Source: Caryophanon sp036309765 (GTDB lineage Bacteria > Bacillota > Bacilli > Bacillales_A > Planococcaceae). Taken from it: a DNA stretch of 64,000 bases. The position numbers and the translations under genes are program-made. The notes under the pieces were generated by a model. The model worked only from the letters and a program-made list of their open reading frames with translations. It had not been told where the DNA came from and ran no database searches. Numbering within the stretch: the first letter of the stretch is position 1; the number at the start of each line of letters is the position of its first letter. Of this stretch, positions 25,700-35,167 are shown piece by piece. The stretch lies in the NCBI GenBank assembly GCA_036309765.1, contig JAXJTE010000240.1:1-64000 (forward strand), in the 5' to 3' direction.

Positions 25700-25957
25700 A
25701 ATACACAACGACTGTGAAGAGGAATAGTAACGATTGGCGTTTTTTCAGAGAGTTAGCGATTGGTGGGAGCTAATAAAACAATGACGTGAACTCGCCTTGG
25801 AGTCTGCAAGTAGTGGAATAAAACACGAATTGCCGTTTTCTCTGCGTTAAAGAGCTTAAGTTGAGTGGTTACACTAAATTGGGTGGTACCGCGGGAGAAT
25901 CGCATTATGCTCTCGTCCCTTTCCTGCTAAGACAGGCGAGGGACGGGATTTTTTTAT
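25700..25957 (+). ncRNA. T-box leader of leuS (leucine specifier CTC)
   Basis: Stem I spans about 25700-25805 and carries the likely specifier CTC at 25791-25793 (GTGAACTCGCC). The T-box consensus GGGTGGTACCGCGGG is at about 25885. The terminator stem with arms around TCCCTTTCCTG / AGGCGAGGGA ends in TTTTTTT at 25957. Uncharged tRNA-Leu would stabilise the antiterminator and allow leuS transcription. Confidence 0.95.
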
Positions 25958-26073
25958 TTCACGAATTTTCAGTTATTTTATAAAGTGTGTTGCTTCAGTC
26001 TGTGTTTTTGCACGTTTGCGATCTCGATTAAAACGCAGAATGATTGCACGCACAAATTAATTGCTCGTAACGA

Positions 26074-26105
26074 GAGGCGGAAAGCCTGCCTCGACGTGGA
26101 GAGCA
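26074..26105 (+). repeat. Fragment of dispersed repeat inside the leuS leader
   Basis: GGCGGAAAGCCTGCCTCGACG and GTGGAGAGC match one end of copies C and D (CGGAAAGCCTGCCTCGATGTGGAGAGCC). It lies 30 nt before the leuS ribosome site, downstream of the T-box terminator. Confidence 0.65.
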
Positions 26106-26135
26106 TCATTTCATCTATTACGAGGAGGTTTTTTC

Positions 26136-28550
26136 ATGAGCTTTAACCATAAAGACATCGAAAAAAAATGGCAAAACTATTGGCAAGATAACAAATCATT
26201 CAAAACATTAAACGACGATTCAAAGGAAAAGTTTTACGCACTTGACATGTTCCCGTACCCATCAGGATCAGGCTTACACGTAGGTCACCCAGAAGGCTAC
26301 ACAGCAACGGACATTTTATCTCGCTACAAGCGTATGCAAGGCTTTGATGTATTACATCCAATGGGCTGGGATGCGTTCGGTTTACCAGCAGAGCAATACG
26401 CACTTGATACAGGAAATGACCCTGCAGAATTTACAGAAAAAAATATCGCGACGTTTAAGCGTCAAATTAACGAGCTTGGTTTCTCTTACGACTGGGAGCG
26501 CGAAATTAACACGACAGACCCGAAATACTACAAATGGACGCAGTGGATTTTCACGAAATTAGTGGAAATGGATTTAGCGTACGTGGACGAAATCGCTGTG
26601 AACTGGTGTGAAGCGTTAGGTACAGTATTAGCAAACGAAGAAGTAATCGATGGTTTATCAGAACGTGGTAGCCACCCAGTCGTGCGCAAGCCGATGCGTC
26701 AATGGGTGCTACGCATTACGAAGTACGCAGACCGTTTACTTGACGATTTAGAAGATGTAGATTGGCCAGAATCAATTAAAGACATGCAGCGCAACTGGAT
26801 TGGTCGTTCTGAAGGGGCACAAGTACGCTTTGCCATCGACGGCACAGAGCAAACATTTGAAGTGTTCACAACGCGTCCTGACACGTTATTTGGTGCGACA
26901 TATGCAGTGCTTGCGCCAGAGCATAAGCTAGTGTCAGACATTACGACACCAGAGCAAAAAGAAGCAGTAGAAGCATATCTTGAAAAAGTATCGTTAAAAT
27001 CGGACCTTGAGCGTACAGATTTAGCGAAAGAAAAAACAGGTGTGTTCACAGGTGCATACGCAGTGAACCCAATTAACGGCGAAAAAATGCCGATTTGGAT
27101 TGCGGACTACGTATTAGTTTCTTACGGTTCAGGTGCAATCATGGCGGTTCCTGCACATGACGAGCGCGACTATGAATTTGCAAAAGAGTTCGGCTTAGAC
27201 ATTAAAGCAGTGCTTGAAGGTGGCGACATCGACAAAGAAGCGTTCACGGGCGACGGTGTACACATTAACTCGGGCTTCTTAGACGGCTTAAACAAAGCGG
27301 ACGGCATCGCAAAAGCAATCGCTTGGCTTGAAGAAAACGGTGTTGGCGAGAAGAAAGTAACGTACCGCCTACGCGACTGGTTATTCTCTCGTCAACGTTA
27401 TTGGGGTGAGCCAATTCCAGTTATTCACTGGGAAGATGGCACAATGACAACGATTCCTGAAGACCAATTACCACTTGAGTTACCGAAGACGACAAACATT
27501 CGTCCTTCAGGTACAGGTGAGTCACCACTTGCAAACATCGAAGAGTGGGTAAACGTTGTAGACCCTGAAACGGGGAAAAAGGGTCGCCGCGAAACGAACA
27601 CAATGCCACAGTGGGCTGGTTCTTCATGGTACTTCTTACGCTACATCGACCCGACGAACGAAAATGCGATTGCAGACCCAGAGTTACTAAAACGCTGGTT
27701 ACCAGTAGATATTTATATCGGTGGTGCTGAGCATGCCGTTCTTCACTTATTATACGCTCGCTTCTGGCATAAAGTGCTTTACGATCTAGGCGTTGTTCAC
27801 ACGAAAGAGCCATTCCAAAAGCTATTTAACCAAGGGATGATTTTAGGTGAAGGTAACGAAAAAATGTCGAAATCAAAAGGGAACGTTGTAAACCCTGACG
27901 ATATCGTGGAGTCTCATGGTGCCGACACATTACGTTTATACGAAATGTTTATGGGTCCACTTGAAGCTTCAGTTGCTTGGTCAACGAACGGGCTTGACGG
28001 TGCACGTCGCTTCTTAGACCGCATTTGGCGCTTATTCGTAACAGAAGAAGGCACGCTTGCTGCGAAAGTACAAGACGTGGAAAATAAAGACCTTGAAAAA
28101 TCGTTCCACCAAACAGTGAAAAAAGTAACAGAAGATATTGAAGGCATTCGCTTCAACACGGCTATTTCACAAATGATGGTATTCATTAACGACTGCTACA
28201 AAGCGGAAGTTATTCCTGCTGAGTACGCACAAGGCTTTGTGAAGCTCGTTGCACCAATCGTACCACACGTTGCTGAGGAGATTTGGAGCATTATGGGGAA
28301 CGCAGAATCATTAACGTATGCTGCATGGCCGACGTTTGATGAGGCGAAACTTGTAGATGACGAAGTGGAAGTTGTTGTACAAGTAGCCGGCAAAGTACGC
28401 GCAAAAATCAAAGTTGCAAAAGACGCAACAAAAGAAGAGCTAGAGCAAATTGCATTAGCTGACGAAAACGTACAAGGATTTATCGCAGGCAAAGACATTA
28501 AAAAAATTGTTGTCATTCCAGGTAAATTAGTAAACATCGTCGCAATTTAA
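26136..28550 (+). CDS. leuS: Leucyl-tRNA synthetase
   Basis: 804 residues from ATG 26136 (GAGGAGG at 26122-26128); 25 upstream in-frame codons come from leader sequence. Class I synthetase: HIGH-type motif LHVGHPEGY, CP1 editing domain (about 220-415) with TRPDTLFGATY, the catalytic KMSKSKGNVV, and a C-terminal anticodon-binding region. It charges tRNA-Leu in the cytosol. It is controlled by the T-box and is a single-gene unit. Confidence 0.98.
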   Translation: MSFNHKDIEKKWQNYWQDNKSFKTLNDDSKEKFYALDMFPYPSGSGLHVGHPEGYTATDILSRYKRMQGFDVLHPMGWDAFGLPAEQYALDTGNDPAEFTEKNIATFKRQINELGFSYDWEREINTTDPKYYKWTQWIFTKLVEMDLAYVDEIAVNWCEALGTVLANEEVIDGLSERGSHPVVRKPMRQWVLRITKYADRLLDDLEDVDWPESIKDMQRNWIGRSEGAQVRFAIDGTEQTFEVFTTRPDTLFGATYAVLAPEHKLVSDITTPEQKEAVEAYLEKVSLKSDLERTDLAKEKTGVFTGAYAVNPINGEKMPIWIADYVLVSYGSGAIMAVPAHDERDYEFAKEFGLDIKAVLEGGDIDKEAFTGDGVHINSGFLDGLNKADGIAKAIAWLEENGVGEKKVTYRLRDWLFSRQRYWGEPIPVIHWEDGTMTTIPEDQLPLELPKTTNIRPSGTGESPLANIEEWVNVVDPETGKKGRRETNTMPQWAGSSWYFLRYIDPTNENAIADPELLKRWLPVDIYIGGAEHAVLHLLYARFWHKVLYDLGVVHTKEPFQKLFNQGMILGEGNEKMSKSKGNVVNPDDIVESHGADTLRLYEMFMGPLEASVAWSTNGLDGARRFLDRIWRLFVTEEGTLAAKVQDVENKDLEKSFHQTVKKVTEDIEGIRFNTAISQMMVFINDCYKAEVIPAEYAQGFVKLVAPIVPHVAEEIWSIMGNAESLTYAAWPTFDEAKLVDDEVEVVVQVAGKVRAKIKVAKDATKEELEQIALADENVQGFIAGKDIKKIVVIPGKLVNIVAI

Positions 28551-28565
28551 TTGTATACTAACAAA

Positions 28566-28603
28566 AGGCTGCCTAAGTTTAGTCGCTTAGGCGGTCTTTT
28601 TTT
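28566..28603 (+). terminator. Terminator of leuS
   Basis: Stem GCTGCCTAAG / CTTAGGCGGTC with loop TTTAGTCG, then a T run. Confidence 0.85.
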
Positions 28604-28649
28604 ATGAAAGAGCTGTTAGCGTATAATGCATGTGCCTTGCCTATTGCGC

Positions 28650-28790
28650 TTTGGTGGACGCTTTCCGCAGGCACGGCCTCAACGTATTTTTGTCGGGCAA
28701 GCCGCCAAAAATGGATTTTCGGCTCGGTGCTCCTGCGATTACTCGTCGCAAAAAGATTTGGCTGTTCTTGCTGGAGTCGCCACCGTCGCT
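28650..28790 (+). repeat. Dispersed palindromic repeat, copy F
   Basis: Shares the block CCTCAACGTATTTTTGTCGG, GGCAAGCCGCCAAAAATGG and ATTTTCGGCT with copy E near 34.9 kb, and GCTCCTGCGATTACTCGTCG plus CAAAAAGA with copy H. It is a mosaic of both. Overlapping open frames here on both strands reflect repeat composition, not genes. Confidence 0.75.
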
Positions 28791-28832
28791 TCATAGGCCC
28801 GCTTTTTACAAAATTAAAAGGAGATTACTGAA

Positions 28833-29024
28833 ATGAAATATAACCAAAAAATTATGCTAAAATTAATTAACGAAACGCGCTCACTACACGACGAGCTAAA
28901 GCAAATTAAACGCGACACAGGCTTAGAGAAAAACTTAGCGGTACGTGCGTTATACCACGCCGTTGTATCTGAAAGTGGCCCGTACCAAACGCGCTATCAA
29001 GAGCTAGAGCGCGAATATAAATAA
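28833..29024 (+). CDS. Small uncharacterised protein
   Basis: 63 residues, rich in charged helices (NETRSLHDELKQIKRDTGL..., ending ELEREYK). No membrane segment or known motif; I do not recognise it. AAAAGGAGA lies ten bases before ATG 28833 and a terminator follows, so it looks like a real, separately ended gene. Probably a cytosolic helical protein. Confidence 0.65.
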   Translation: MKYNQKIMLKLINETRSLHDELKQIKRDTGLEKNLAVRALYHAVVSESGPYQTRYQELEREYK

Positions 29025-29033
29025 AAGCATGAT

Positions 29034-29075
29034 GGCAAGATGCTCGCGTATGTGCGAACGTCTTGCCCTTTTTTA
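29034..29075 (+). terminator. Terminator after the 63-residue gene
   Basis: Stem GGCAAGATGCTCGC / GCGAACGTCTTGCC followed by T run. Confidence 0.85.
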
Positions 29076-29155
29076 TGTTTTTATTTTGATTTGCGGTTAC
29101 AAATGGGTACACTTATTGAAAATGTGTTTATGGAACGAGAAAAGGGGGCTTTTGC

Positions 29156-29590
29156 ATGAAACAAACGACATACGAGCTTGACATCGCAGCACCACCGCAG
29201 CATGTATACGACACGCTGCGCAACGTGGACAAATGGGCGCACTTAGCACCGAACTACGATCATCACGCCTACATCGACGACAAAACGTCACATTGGGTCA
29301 TGAAAGGCATTTTGCCAACGAAAAAAATTGAAGCGGACGTAACGTTTGTGAAAGAGCAGCGCCCAACGATTTTAGCGTTCGTGCTGCGCGGCAAAAATGA
29401 GCATTTCATAATTCAAGGGCAAGTCATTTTAACGCCGAACGCACGAGGGACGCATATGTTTGTGCAAATTAAAGGTGGGGCAGAAGGAATAAGTGCGGTG
29501 CTACTTAACCCGCTTTTACATGCGGCATTGCCGAGCGTTACGAAAAAGCTCGCACATCGCTTAGCCGAGAAAATCGAACAAACGGTATAA
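29156..29590 (+). CDS. SRPBCC (CoxG-like) domain protein
   Basis: 144 residues of the START/Bet v1-like SRPBCC superfamily: TYELDIAAPPQHVYDTLRNV start helix, central strand block (WVMKGILPTKKIEADVTFV), and a long C-terminal helix (LHAALPSVTKKLAHRLAEKI). Such proteins bind hydrophobic ligands; CoxG relatives recruit enzymes to the membrane. AAAAGGGGG precedes ATG 29156. The ligand is unknown, and it does not lie beside CO-dehydrogenase genes. Confidence 0.8.
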   Translation: MKQTTYELDIAAPPQHVYDTLRNVDKWAHLAPNYDHHAYIDDKTSHWVMKGILPTKKIEADVTFVKEQRPTILAFVLRGKNEHFIIQGQVILTPNARGTHMFVQIKGGAEGISAVLLNPLLHAALPSVTKKLAHRLAEKIEQTV

Positions 29591-29691
29591 CATTTCGTAG
29601 ACAAAGTGTAAAATTGCTTTGTCTATTTTTTAGTTGTTTTAATTTGTAAAGAATTTGTTAAGATAAGCATATATAAAAGGGAGGCGAGTAT

Positions 29692-31275
29692 GTGGCAGCA
29701 GTAATAGGAGGCATCGGGATCTTTTTGCTTGGTATGACGATGCTAACGAACGGATTAAAGGAGCTTGCGGGCGACGCGCTAAAGAAATGGCTCAACAAAT
29801 TTACAGGCGGGGCAATTAGCTCGCTATTTTCAGGGATTGTCATGACGGTGCTTGTGCAATCATCAACAGCGACGACGCTTTTAACGATTGGCTTTGTAAG
29901 TGCGGGGTTACTGACGTTCGCGCAGTCGATCGGTGTGATTATCGGGGCGAACATCGGGAGTACGAGTACGGGGTGGATCATCTCGTTAATCGGTTTTAAA
30001 GTAAGCTTAGCGGCGTTTTCATTGCCAATGGTCGGTATCGGTGTGTTTGGACAAATGATTGCACCGCGCCAATATAAAACGTACGGGACAGTGCTAGCTG
30101 GCTTCGGTTTTTTATTTTTAGGAATTGATTTTTTACAAACAGGTATGGCGAATGCGCAAAATATGATTTCGTTTGAAGCGTTCGTTGCCGATTCGTTTGT
30201 GAACAAGGCGATTTTAATTATTATCGGGATTGTGATGACTGTGATTATGCAGGCATCTTCAGCAGCGATGGCGGCAACATTAACGGCCCTGTTTTCCGGT
30301 GCGATTGATTATGAGCAGGCGATTTATTTAGTCATCGGGCAAAATATCGGAACGACAGCGACAGCATTGATTGCTTCAATGGGTGCAAGCGTGGCGGCGA
30401 AGCGTACGTCGATGACACATGTACTGTTTAATGTGTTAACGGCCGTTCTAGTCGTGCTATGTATTACGCCGATGTTGACGCTGACGCATTATATGACGGA
30501 GCTAATTAACGGCTCGTTCAATGAAACGCTTGCGATTGCAGTGTTCCATACGTTGTTTAGTGTGTTAGGGGCATGTATTTTCGTGCCGCTCATTAAACCG
30601 TTTGCGACGTTTATTATGCGTATCGTACCAGAGAAGGAAAATCGTTTAACGAAGCATTTAGACGACAGCATTACGAACATGCCAGCGATTGCATTGCAAG
30701 TTGGCTTTGATACGCTACAGCAGCTATTAAAGGAGCTAACGCAAGTAGTGATGCTGCTCATTCGTGACAAGCGTTCGACTGATGCGTATGAAAAGCGTAT
30801 TGTCGAGGTTGAAATTGCACTAGAGGAAACGCGCCGCTTTTTAGCGATGATTCAATCGTCGAACGTGCGCGACCGCGAGAAGCATTTAAACTTAATGCAC
30901 GTAGCTGACCATATTGCGCGACTAATTAAAGTGCTGCGCGATCAACAGCATGCAGAGGCAGTGTATTTACAAAACGAAACGATGGAAAACTTCAACGGCG
31001 TGCTAGAGCGTGTGCTGCAGCAAATCGATGATAGAAATGCGTTCATTCATAACGCGACGTTGCTTGAAAATACATCAAAAGAAATGGCAGATCGCCGACG
31101 TGCAAAGCGTGAGGAATATTTCGAGCGTGCCATTACGAATGAAGTAGATGTGGAGCAATCGACAGCGAAAGTGGAAGCGATTTTGTGGGTGGACCGCTTG
31201 ATTTTCCACTTCTTCCGTTCTTCCGCGCGTATGGCGAATTACGTACGTTTAGATGAAATGCGTCAAATGAAATAA
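29692..31275 (+). CDS. Na+/phosphate cotransporter with PhoU-like tail
   Basis: 527 residues from GTG 29692 (GGGAGGCGAG upstream; the ATG two bases earlier is out of frame). Two inverted Na_Pi_cotrans repeats with the signature QSSTATT (first half) and QASSAAM (second half), each preceded by GIGIFLLGMTMLTNGLKELA or similar helices. About eight membrane spans, then a cytosolic PhoU-like helical domain (about 335-527). YjbB/NptA-type: it moves phosphate with Na+, import or export not certain. Confidence 0.9.
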   Translation: MAAVIGGIGIFLLGMTMLTNGLKELAGDALKKWLNKFTGGAISSLFSGIVMTVLVQSSTATTLLTIGFVSAGLLTFAQSIGVIIGANIGSTSTGWIISLIGFKVSLAAFSLPMVGIGVFGQMIAPRQYKTYGTVLAGFGFLFLGIDFLQTGMANAQNMISFEAFVADSFVNKAILIIIGIVMTVIMQASSAAMAATLTALFSGAIDYEQAIYLVIGQNIGTTATALIASMGASVAAKRTSMTHVLFNVLTAVLVVLCITPMLTLTHYMTELINGSFNETLAIAVFHTLFSVLGACIFVPLIKPFATFIMRIVPEKENRLTKHLDDSITNMPAIALQVGFDTLQQLLKELTQVVMLLIRDKRSTDAYEKRIVEVEIALEETRRFLAMIQSSNVRDREKHLNLMHVADHIARLIKVLRDQQHAEAVYLQNETMENFNGVLERVLQQIDDRNAFIHNATLLENTSKEMADRRRAKREEYFERAITNEVDVEQSTAKVEAILWVDRLIFHFFRSSARMANYVRLDEMRQMK

Positions 31276-31308
31276 AACGAAGCGGCATTTTCGCCGCTTC
31301 GTTTTTTT
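31275..31308 (+). terminator. Bidirectional terminator between Na/Pi and chemoreceptor genes
   Basis: Perfect stem ACGAAGCGGC / GCCGCTTCGT around ATTTTC, followed by TTTTTTT; convergent genes. Confidence 0.92.
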
Positions 31309-33292
31309 ATAATTTAAAATGTTTCATATTCGCTGTAAGCTCTTCGCTTAAAGTGTTTAGCTGCTCGGCTGCGGTTGCGACAGAGCGAATCGCAATGAGT
31401 TGGTCATCGGACGTTGCGGACATTTCCTCGCACGCCGCCGCAGTAGAAGCAGTTGCTTGTACGGTCATTTCAATTTCTTTGACGATGGCATCTTTAACTG
31501 TAAGCATTGCTTCAAGCCTCGATACAGTAGCACAGAAACGGTCGTCAATCGATGTAATGACTTCAGAAATTTGCTGGAACACTTGCTCCGTTTCGATAAC
31601 TGCATGACGCTGTGACGCGACGTCTGTTTCAATTTGTGTCATTTGCGTCGTCACGGCATGCGCCTCGTGTTGTAGCTGTTGAATCGTTTCGCGTACGTCG
31701 ACGGTTGCCGCGGCGGATTGCTCTGCTAGTTTGCGTACCTCGTCAGCTACGACCGCAAAGCCTTTCCCTGCTTCACCTGCACGAGCTGCTTCGATGGATG
31801 CATTTAACGCAAGTAAATTCGTTTGCGCAGAAATGCTCATGATCGTATCCATGACGCTATCGATGGCGTTTACTTTTGTCGATAGCACACCGACTGCTTG
31901 TGTTAAATCAGTTAACGTCGTAGAAGATTGCTCAAACGTTTGCTGTAAGCCGTGCATCGTATGTTCGCCGTGCGTATTTAGTGCGGTTGCATCGCTCGTT
32001 AAACTGCGCATTGCGACAGTTGCCTCGTTCATTTGTAGCATTTGCTCTGATAGTTGCTGTGTATGACGCAGTGCTTGGCGGCTCGTGTCAGCTGTCGTCG
32101 TCGCATCGGTTGAAATGGCCGTAATGACACCGAGCATTTCTTGACTAGAAGCGGCTGTTTGCTCTGCCATCGAGTTTAAATGATGCGAGCGTGCTGCCAC
32201 TTGTGTTGCCGAGTTACGCGCCGTTTCAATCATCTGGCTAACGTGCTGCTTCATGTCGTTGTAATAATTGCCAAGCGTCGCAAACTCGTCTCTCGTCGTA
32301 ATGTGTACATCTTGCGTTAAGTCACCTTGTGCCATTTGTGCAATCGAACGCTCAACTGTGTGAAGTGGCTTAAGCATGTACGTAATGGCGAAGTACAGCA
32401 CGATGCTCATAATGACTAAAATAAGCGCAGTGAAAACGAGTATGTAATTTAACAGTACATACACATCACCGTAAATGTTTTTTTCGAAATAGACGATGTT
32501 AATGACCCAATCGATGGCGTCCATTTTATTGTAAATCGTAATGGCGTCTTGCCCATCATACGTAATGTTGAGCATTCCGTGGTCGGCACTTTCATTTAAA
32601 ATCATCGATGCATACGACGAATCGTTTAATTGCTCACCGCTGCGGCTTGGGTGTACAATCGCCGTTTCAGTGCTATCAAAAATAATTGGGAACCCTTCGT
32701 AGCCAAACGGTAAATCGTTCATCATCGCAACGAGCGTCGATAATAAAATATCTGCTCCGATCACCGTTTTGCCGTCTTGTAACGCAATCGCACCGGTTAC
32801 CATTAAATCGCCCGTCACACTATCGGCATACGGAGCAGTCCAAATAATGTCTCCTGGTGAGGCGATGGCTTCTTGATACCAAACGCGCTCAGTTGAATTC
32901 ACTTCAGTAATTTTCGGTGTATGAGGCTCAATGATGATGGATGTAGGTGTCGCAACATAAATCGCCTGTGCTTCCTCATTTTTATTCATAAAAGCTTGTA
33001 GACGCGGGCGATATGCTTGTTGTGGCTCATCACCATGTGTCGTATTTGTTGCAATGTATTGTAGAAGCGCGGGCTCAGACAGTAACAGATGGAGCTGCTG
33101 CTCGTAGCTTTCTAAAAACGTTGTCACCGTTTGCTCAACACCTTGAGAAATGGCCTCCGTCTGTGTAATGATGCTATGTTCAGTAGTTGATGTTACGCGC
33201 AGTGTGTTAATAAACGTTAACGCACCAATGCCAATCACCATAATAAAAAGAACCAAGCTGATGATTTTCCACCGGATCGATAACTGTTTCAT
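31307..33292 (-). CDS. Methyl-accepting chemotaxis protein with Cache sensor
   Basis: 661 residues. Membrane segment at about 8-29, extracytoplasmic dCache domain (about 35-275, with AYRPRLQAFMNKNEEAQAIY and WYQEAIASPGDIIWTAPYAD typical of amino-acid sensors such as McpB/TlpA), second membrane segment (about 280-302), HAMP (about 303-357), then the signalling domain with hairpin tip SAQTNLLALNASIEAARAGE. AAGGGAG precedes ATG 33292. It belongs to the B. subtilis TlpA/McpA/McpB type; the ligand is unknown. Monocistronic. Confidence 0.93.
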   Translation of the reverse strand: MKQLSIRWKIISLVLFIMVIGIGALTFINTLRVTSTTEHSIITQTEAISQGVEQTVTTFLESYEQQLHLLLSEPALLQYIATNTTHGDEPQQAYRPRLQAFMNKNEEAQAIYVATPTSIIIEPHTPKITEVNSTERVWYQEAIASPGDIIWTAPYADSVTGDLMVTGAIALQDGKTVIGADILLSTLVAMMNDLPFGYEGFPIIFDSTETAIVHPSRSGEQLNDSSYASMILNESADHGMLNITYDGQDAITIYNKMDAIDWVINIVYFEKNIYGDVYVLLNYILVFTALILVIMSIVLYFAITYMLKPLHTVERSIAQMAQGDLTQDVHITTRDEFATLGNYYNDMKQHVSQMIETARNSATQVAARSHHLNSMAEQTAASSQEMLGVITAISTDATTTADTSRQALRHTQQLSEQMLQMNEATVAMRSLTSDATALNTHGEHTMHGLQQTFEQSSTTLTDLTQAVGVLSTKVNAIDSVMDTIMSISAQTNLLALNASIEAARAGEAGKGFAVVADEVRKLAEQSAAATVDVRETIQQLQHEAHAVTTQMTQIETDVASQRHAVIETEQVFQQISEVITSIDDRFCATVSRLEAMLTVKDAIVKEIEMTVQATASTAAACEEMSATSDDQLIAIRSVATAAEQLNTLSEELTANMKHFKL

Positions 33293-33479
33293 AATGTGAA
33301 AACTCCCTTCTTTAATATGTATAGTATATTCGTTTTATAACAAATACGTCCGTTAATTAACAGAAAAAAGAAGTTTGGTGTGAGGGCAACAGAAAAAGCA
33401 ACATTTGAAAGAAGAAAATTCAAATGCTGCTTTCTGTATACACATATGAACGACCATACTCGTTTAAGAACGAATTTGC

Positions 33480-34739
33480 TTAAATGGACAGCGCACCTGC
33501 ACTCATGCCCGCAATACGTCCAGTAACGAGCGCACTCGTAATATTATAGCCACCTGTATAGCCGTGAATATCTAAAATTTCGCCGCAGAAAAATAACCCG
33601 TCTTTTTTCTTCGACGCCATCGTTTTCGGCTCGATTTCCTTCACCGATACGCCGCCACCTGTAACGAATGCTTTATCGAGTGATTGCGAGCCGTGAATCA
33701 GCATCGTGAAGCCGACAAGCTGCTGCGCGAACGCACGAATTTTTTCCTGCGATAGCTCTGCGCCCGTTAAGCTTGCGTCAATGCCTGCACGCTGTAGTAA
33801 AAACAGTAGCCAGCGCTCTTGCGTCAGCGACTTCCATACGTTTTTTACCGCTTTTTTAGGATCTTCCTTAATCGTTTTATTCAACATTTGGAAGCACGTT
33901 TCCTCGTTGTACTCGACAAGTGTTTGAATGCGTACTTGAATCGGCTCGCCACCTGTTTTGCGGAATTCCTTCACCGCAAACTGGCTACAACGTAAAATGG
34001 CAGGGCCGCTTAAACCAAAATGCGTAAACAGCATGTCCATTTGGTGCGTAATAAGTGGCTTGCCTTTTTTGTTTAATACCGACACGGCGACGTCACGCAG
34101 CGCTAGCCCTTGTAGCTCACGCGCTAAAATGAAGTCTTCCTTCGATGTTAGAGGCACTTCGGTAGGGTATAGCGGTGTCACCGTATGCCCTGCACGCTCT
34201 GCCCACGGATAGCCATCACCTGTTGAGCCTGTTTGTGGCACGGCTTTCCCACCAACTGCTACGACAACCGCGTTTGTACGAATTTCAGCACCGTTTTCTA
34301 AGCGTACGCCGAACACTTTATCGTCGTCCATGACAAGCTTTGCAACCGGTGTATTAAGACGTGTTTCAACACCTAAACGCTTCATTTCCTTCAACAGCGC
34401 ATCGACAACATCTTGTGCGCGGTCAGACACTGGGAACATGCGCCCGTGGTCTTCCTCTTTTAACTTCACACCAAGCCCTTCAAAAAAGGCGATAATGTCC
34501 TCGTTGTTGTACACCGTAAATGGGCTATACATGAAGCGGCCGTTTCCTGGAATGTGCTTCACGATTTCTTCAACAGGTAAACGGTTTGTGACGTTGCAGC
34601 GACCGCCTCCAGAAATCGCGAGTTTTTTGCCAAGCTTATTGCCTTTTTCAAGCAGTAGCACGCGCTTGTTTTGTTCTGCCGCGGCGATCGAAGCCATAAG
34701 ACCTGATGGACCACCGCCAATAATAATGACATCATACAT
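33480..34739 (-). CDS. ytfP: HI0933/YtfP family FAD flavoprotein
   Basis: 419 residues. N-terminal FAD-binding GGGPSGLMASIAAAEQNKRV, the family stretch KLAISGGGRCNVTN, a central insertion domain, and a C-terminal FAD site GEILDIHGYTGGYN. Cytosolic. In relatives (YhiN/YtfP) the enzyme activity is not established; BaiN was proposed to reduce bile-acid intermediates, but that is not transferable. It is followed by murJ on the other strand, as in B. subtilis. Confidence 0.9.
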   Translation of the reverse strand: MYDVIIIGGGPSGLMASIAAAEQNKRVLLLEKGNKLGKKLAISGGGRCNVTNRLPVEEIVKHIPGNGRFMYSPFTVYNNEDIIAFFEGLGVKLKEEDHGRMFPVSDRAQDVVDALLKEMKRLGVETRLNTPVAKLVMDDDKVFGVRLENGAEIRTNAVVVAVGGKAVPQTGSTGDGYPWAERAGHTVTPLYPTEVPLTSKEDFILARELQGLALRDVAVSVLNKKGKPLITHQMDMLFTHFGLSGPAILRCSQFAVKEFRKTGGEPIQVRIQTLVEYNEETCFQMLNKTIKEDPKKAVKNVWKSLTQERWLLFLLQRAGIDASLTGAELSQEKIRAFAQQLVGFTMLIHGSQSLDKAFVTGGGVSVKEIEPKTMASKKKDGLFFCGEILDIHGYTGGYNITSALVTGRIAGMSAGALSI

Positions 34740-35167
34740 AATTTTTTTCGCTCACTTTCTTTAGTTCAAAGTTTTAGTATACACGAAATGCAGAAATTAT
34801 TTGAGTAAATAGGTGAGGAGAGGTAAACTATTGAATAGGTTTTTGCGCTTTCGTACATATGTAATTTGTTTGCGACGTTTGTTCTATTGTTTCGGCGGAC
34901 GCTTTTCGCGGGCGCTGCCTCAACTAATTTTTGTCGGGCGAGCCGCCAAAAATGGATTTTCGGCTAGCGCTTGTCCCGCAGAAGTCGCCGCCTACACGCC
35001 AGAACAATGTTAAATCGATTTTCAAATAGAGTATGGTACATTCATAAGTGTTTATTCAGCTTAAAACAAATCGCATGTGCAATGTATTTAAAAGAAAGTC
35101 GCAACCTTTCCAGCTTATATTCGTTCGTATAAGCTAACACAAAACTAAATAGTAGGTAGGTCGTTTT
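34740..35167. other. Intergenic region ytfP-murJ
   Basis: 428 nt between divergent genes. It holds repeat copy E (34875-35012) and AT-rich flanks that should carry promoters for both genes. An open frame at 34813-35013 is formed by the repeat and has no convincing ribosome site. No RNA gene was recognised. Confidence 0.6.
34875..35012 (+). repeat. Dispersed palindromic repeat, copy E
   Basis: Bounded by ACGTTTGTTCTATTG and CAGAACAATGTT, an imperfect inverted pair. Inside, GGCGGACGCTTTTCGCGGG faces CCCGCAGAAGTCGCCGCC. The middle block TTTTTGTCGGGCGAGCCGCC and AAAAATGGATTTTCGGCT is almost identical to copy F. Confidence 0.78.

Noticed and set aside
28579..28836. Overlapping open frames on both strands after leuS
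   Set aside because: Produced by repeat copy F; mutually overlapping, Cys/Arg-rich, no ribosome sites.
34813..35013. 66-codon open frame before murJ
   Set aside because: Derived from repeat copy E; no family-like sequence.
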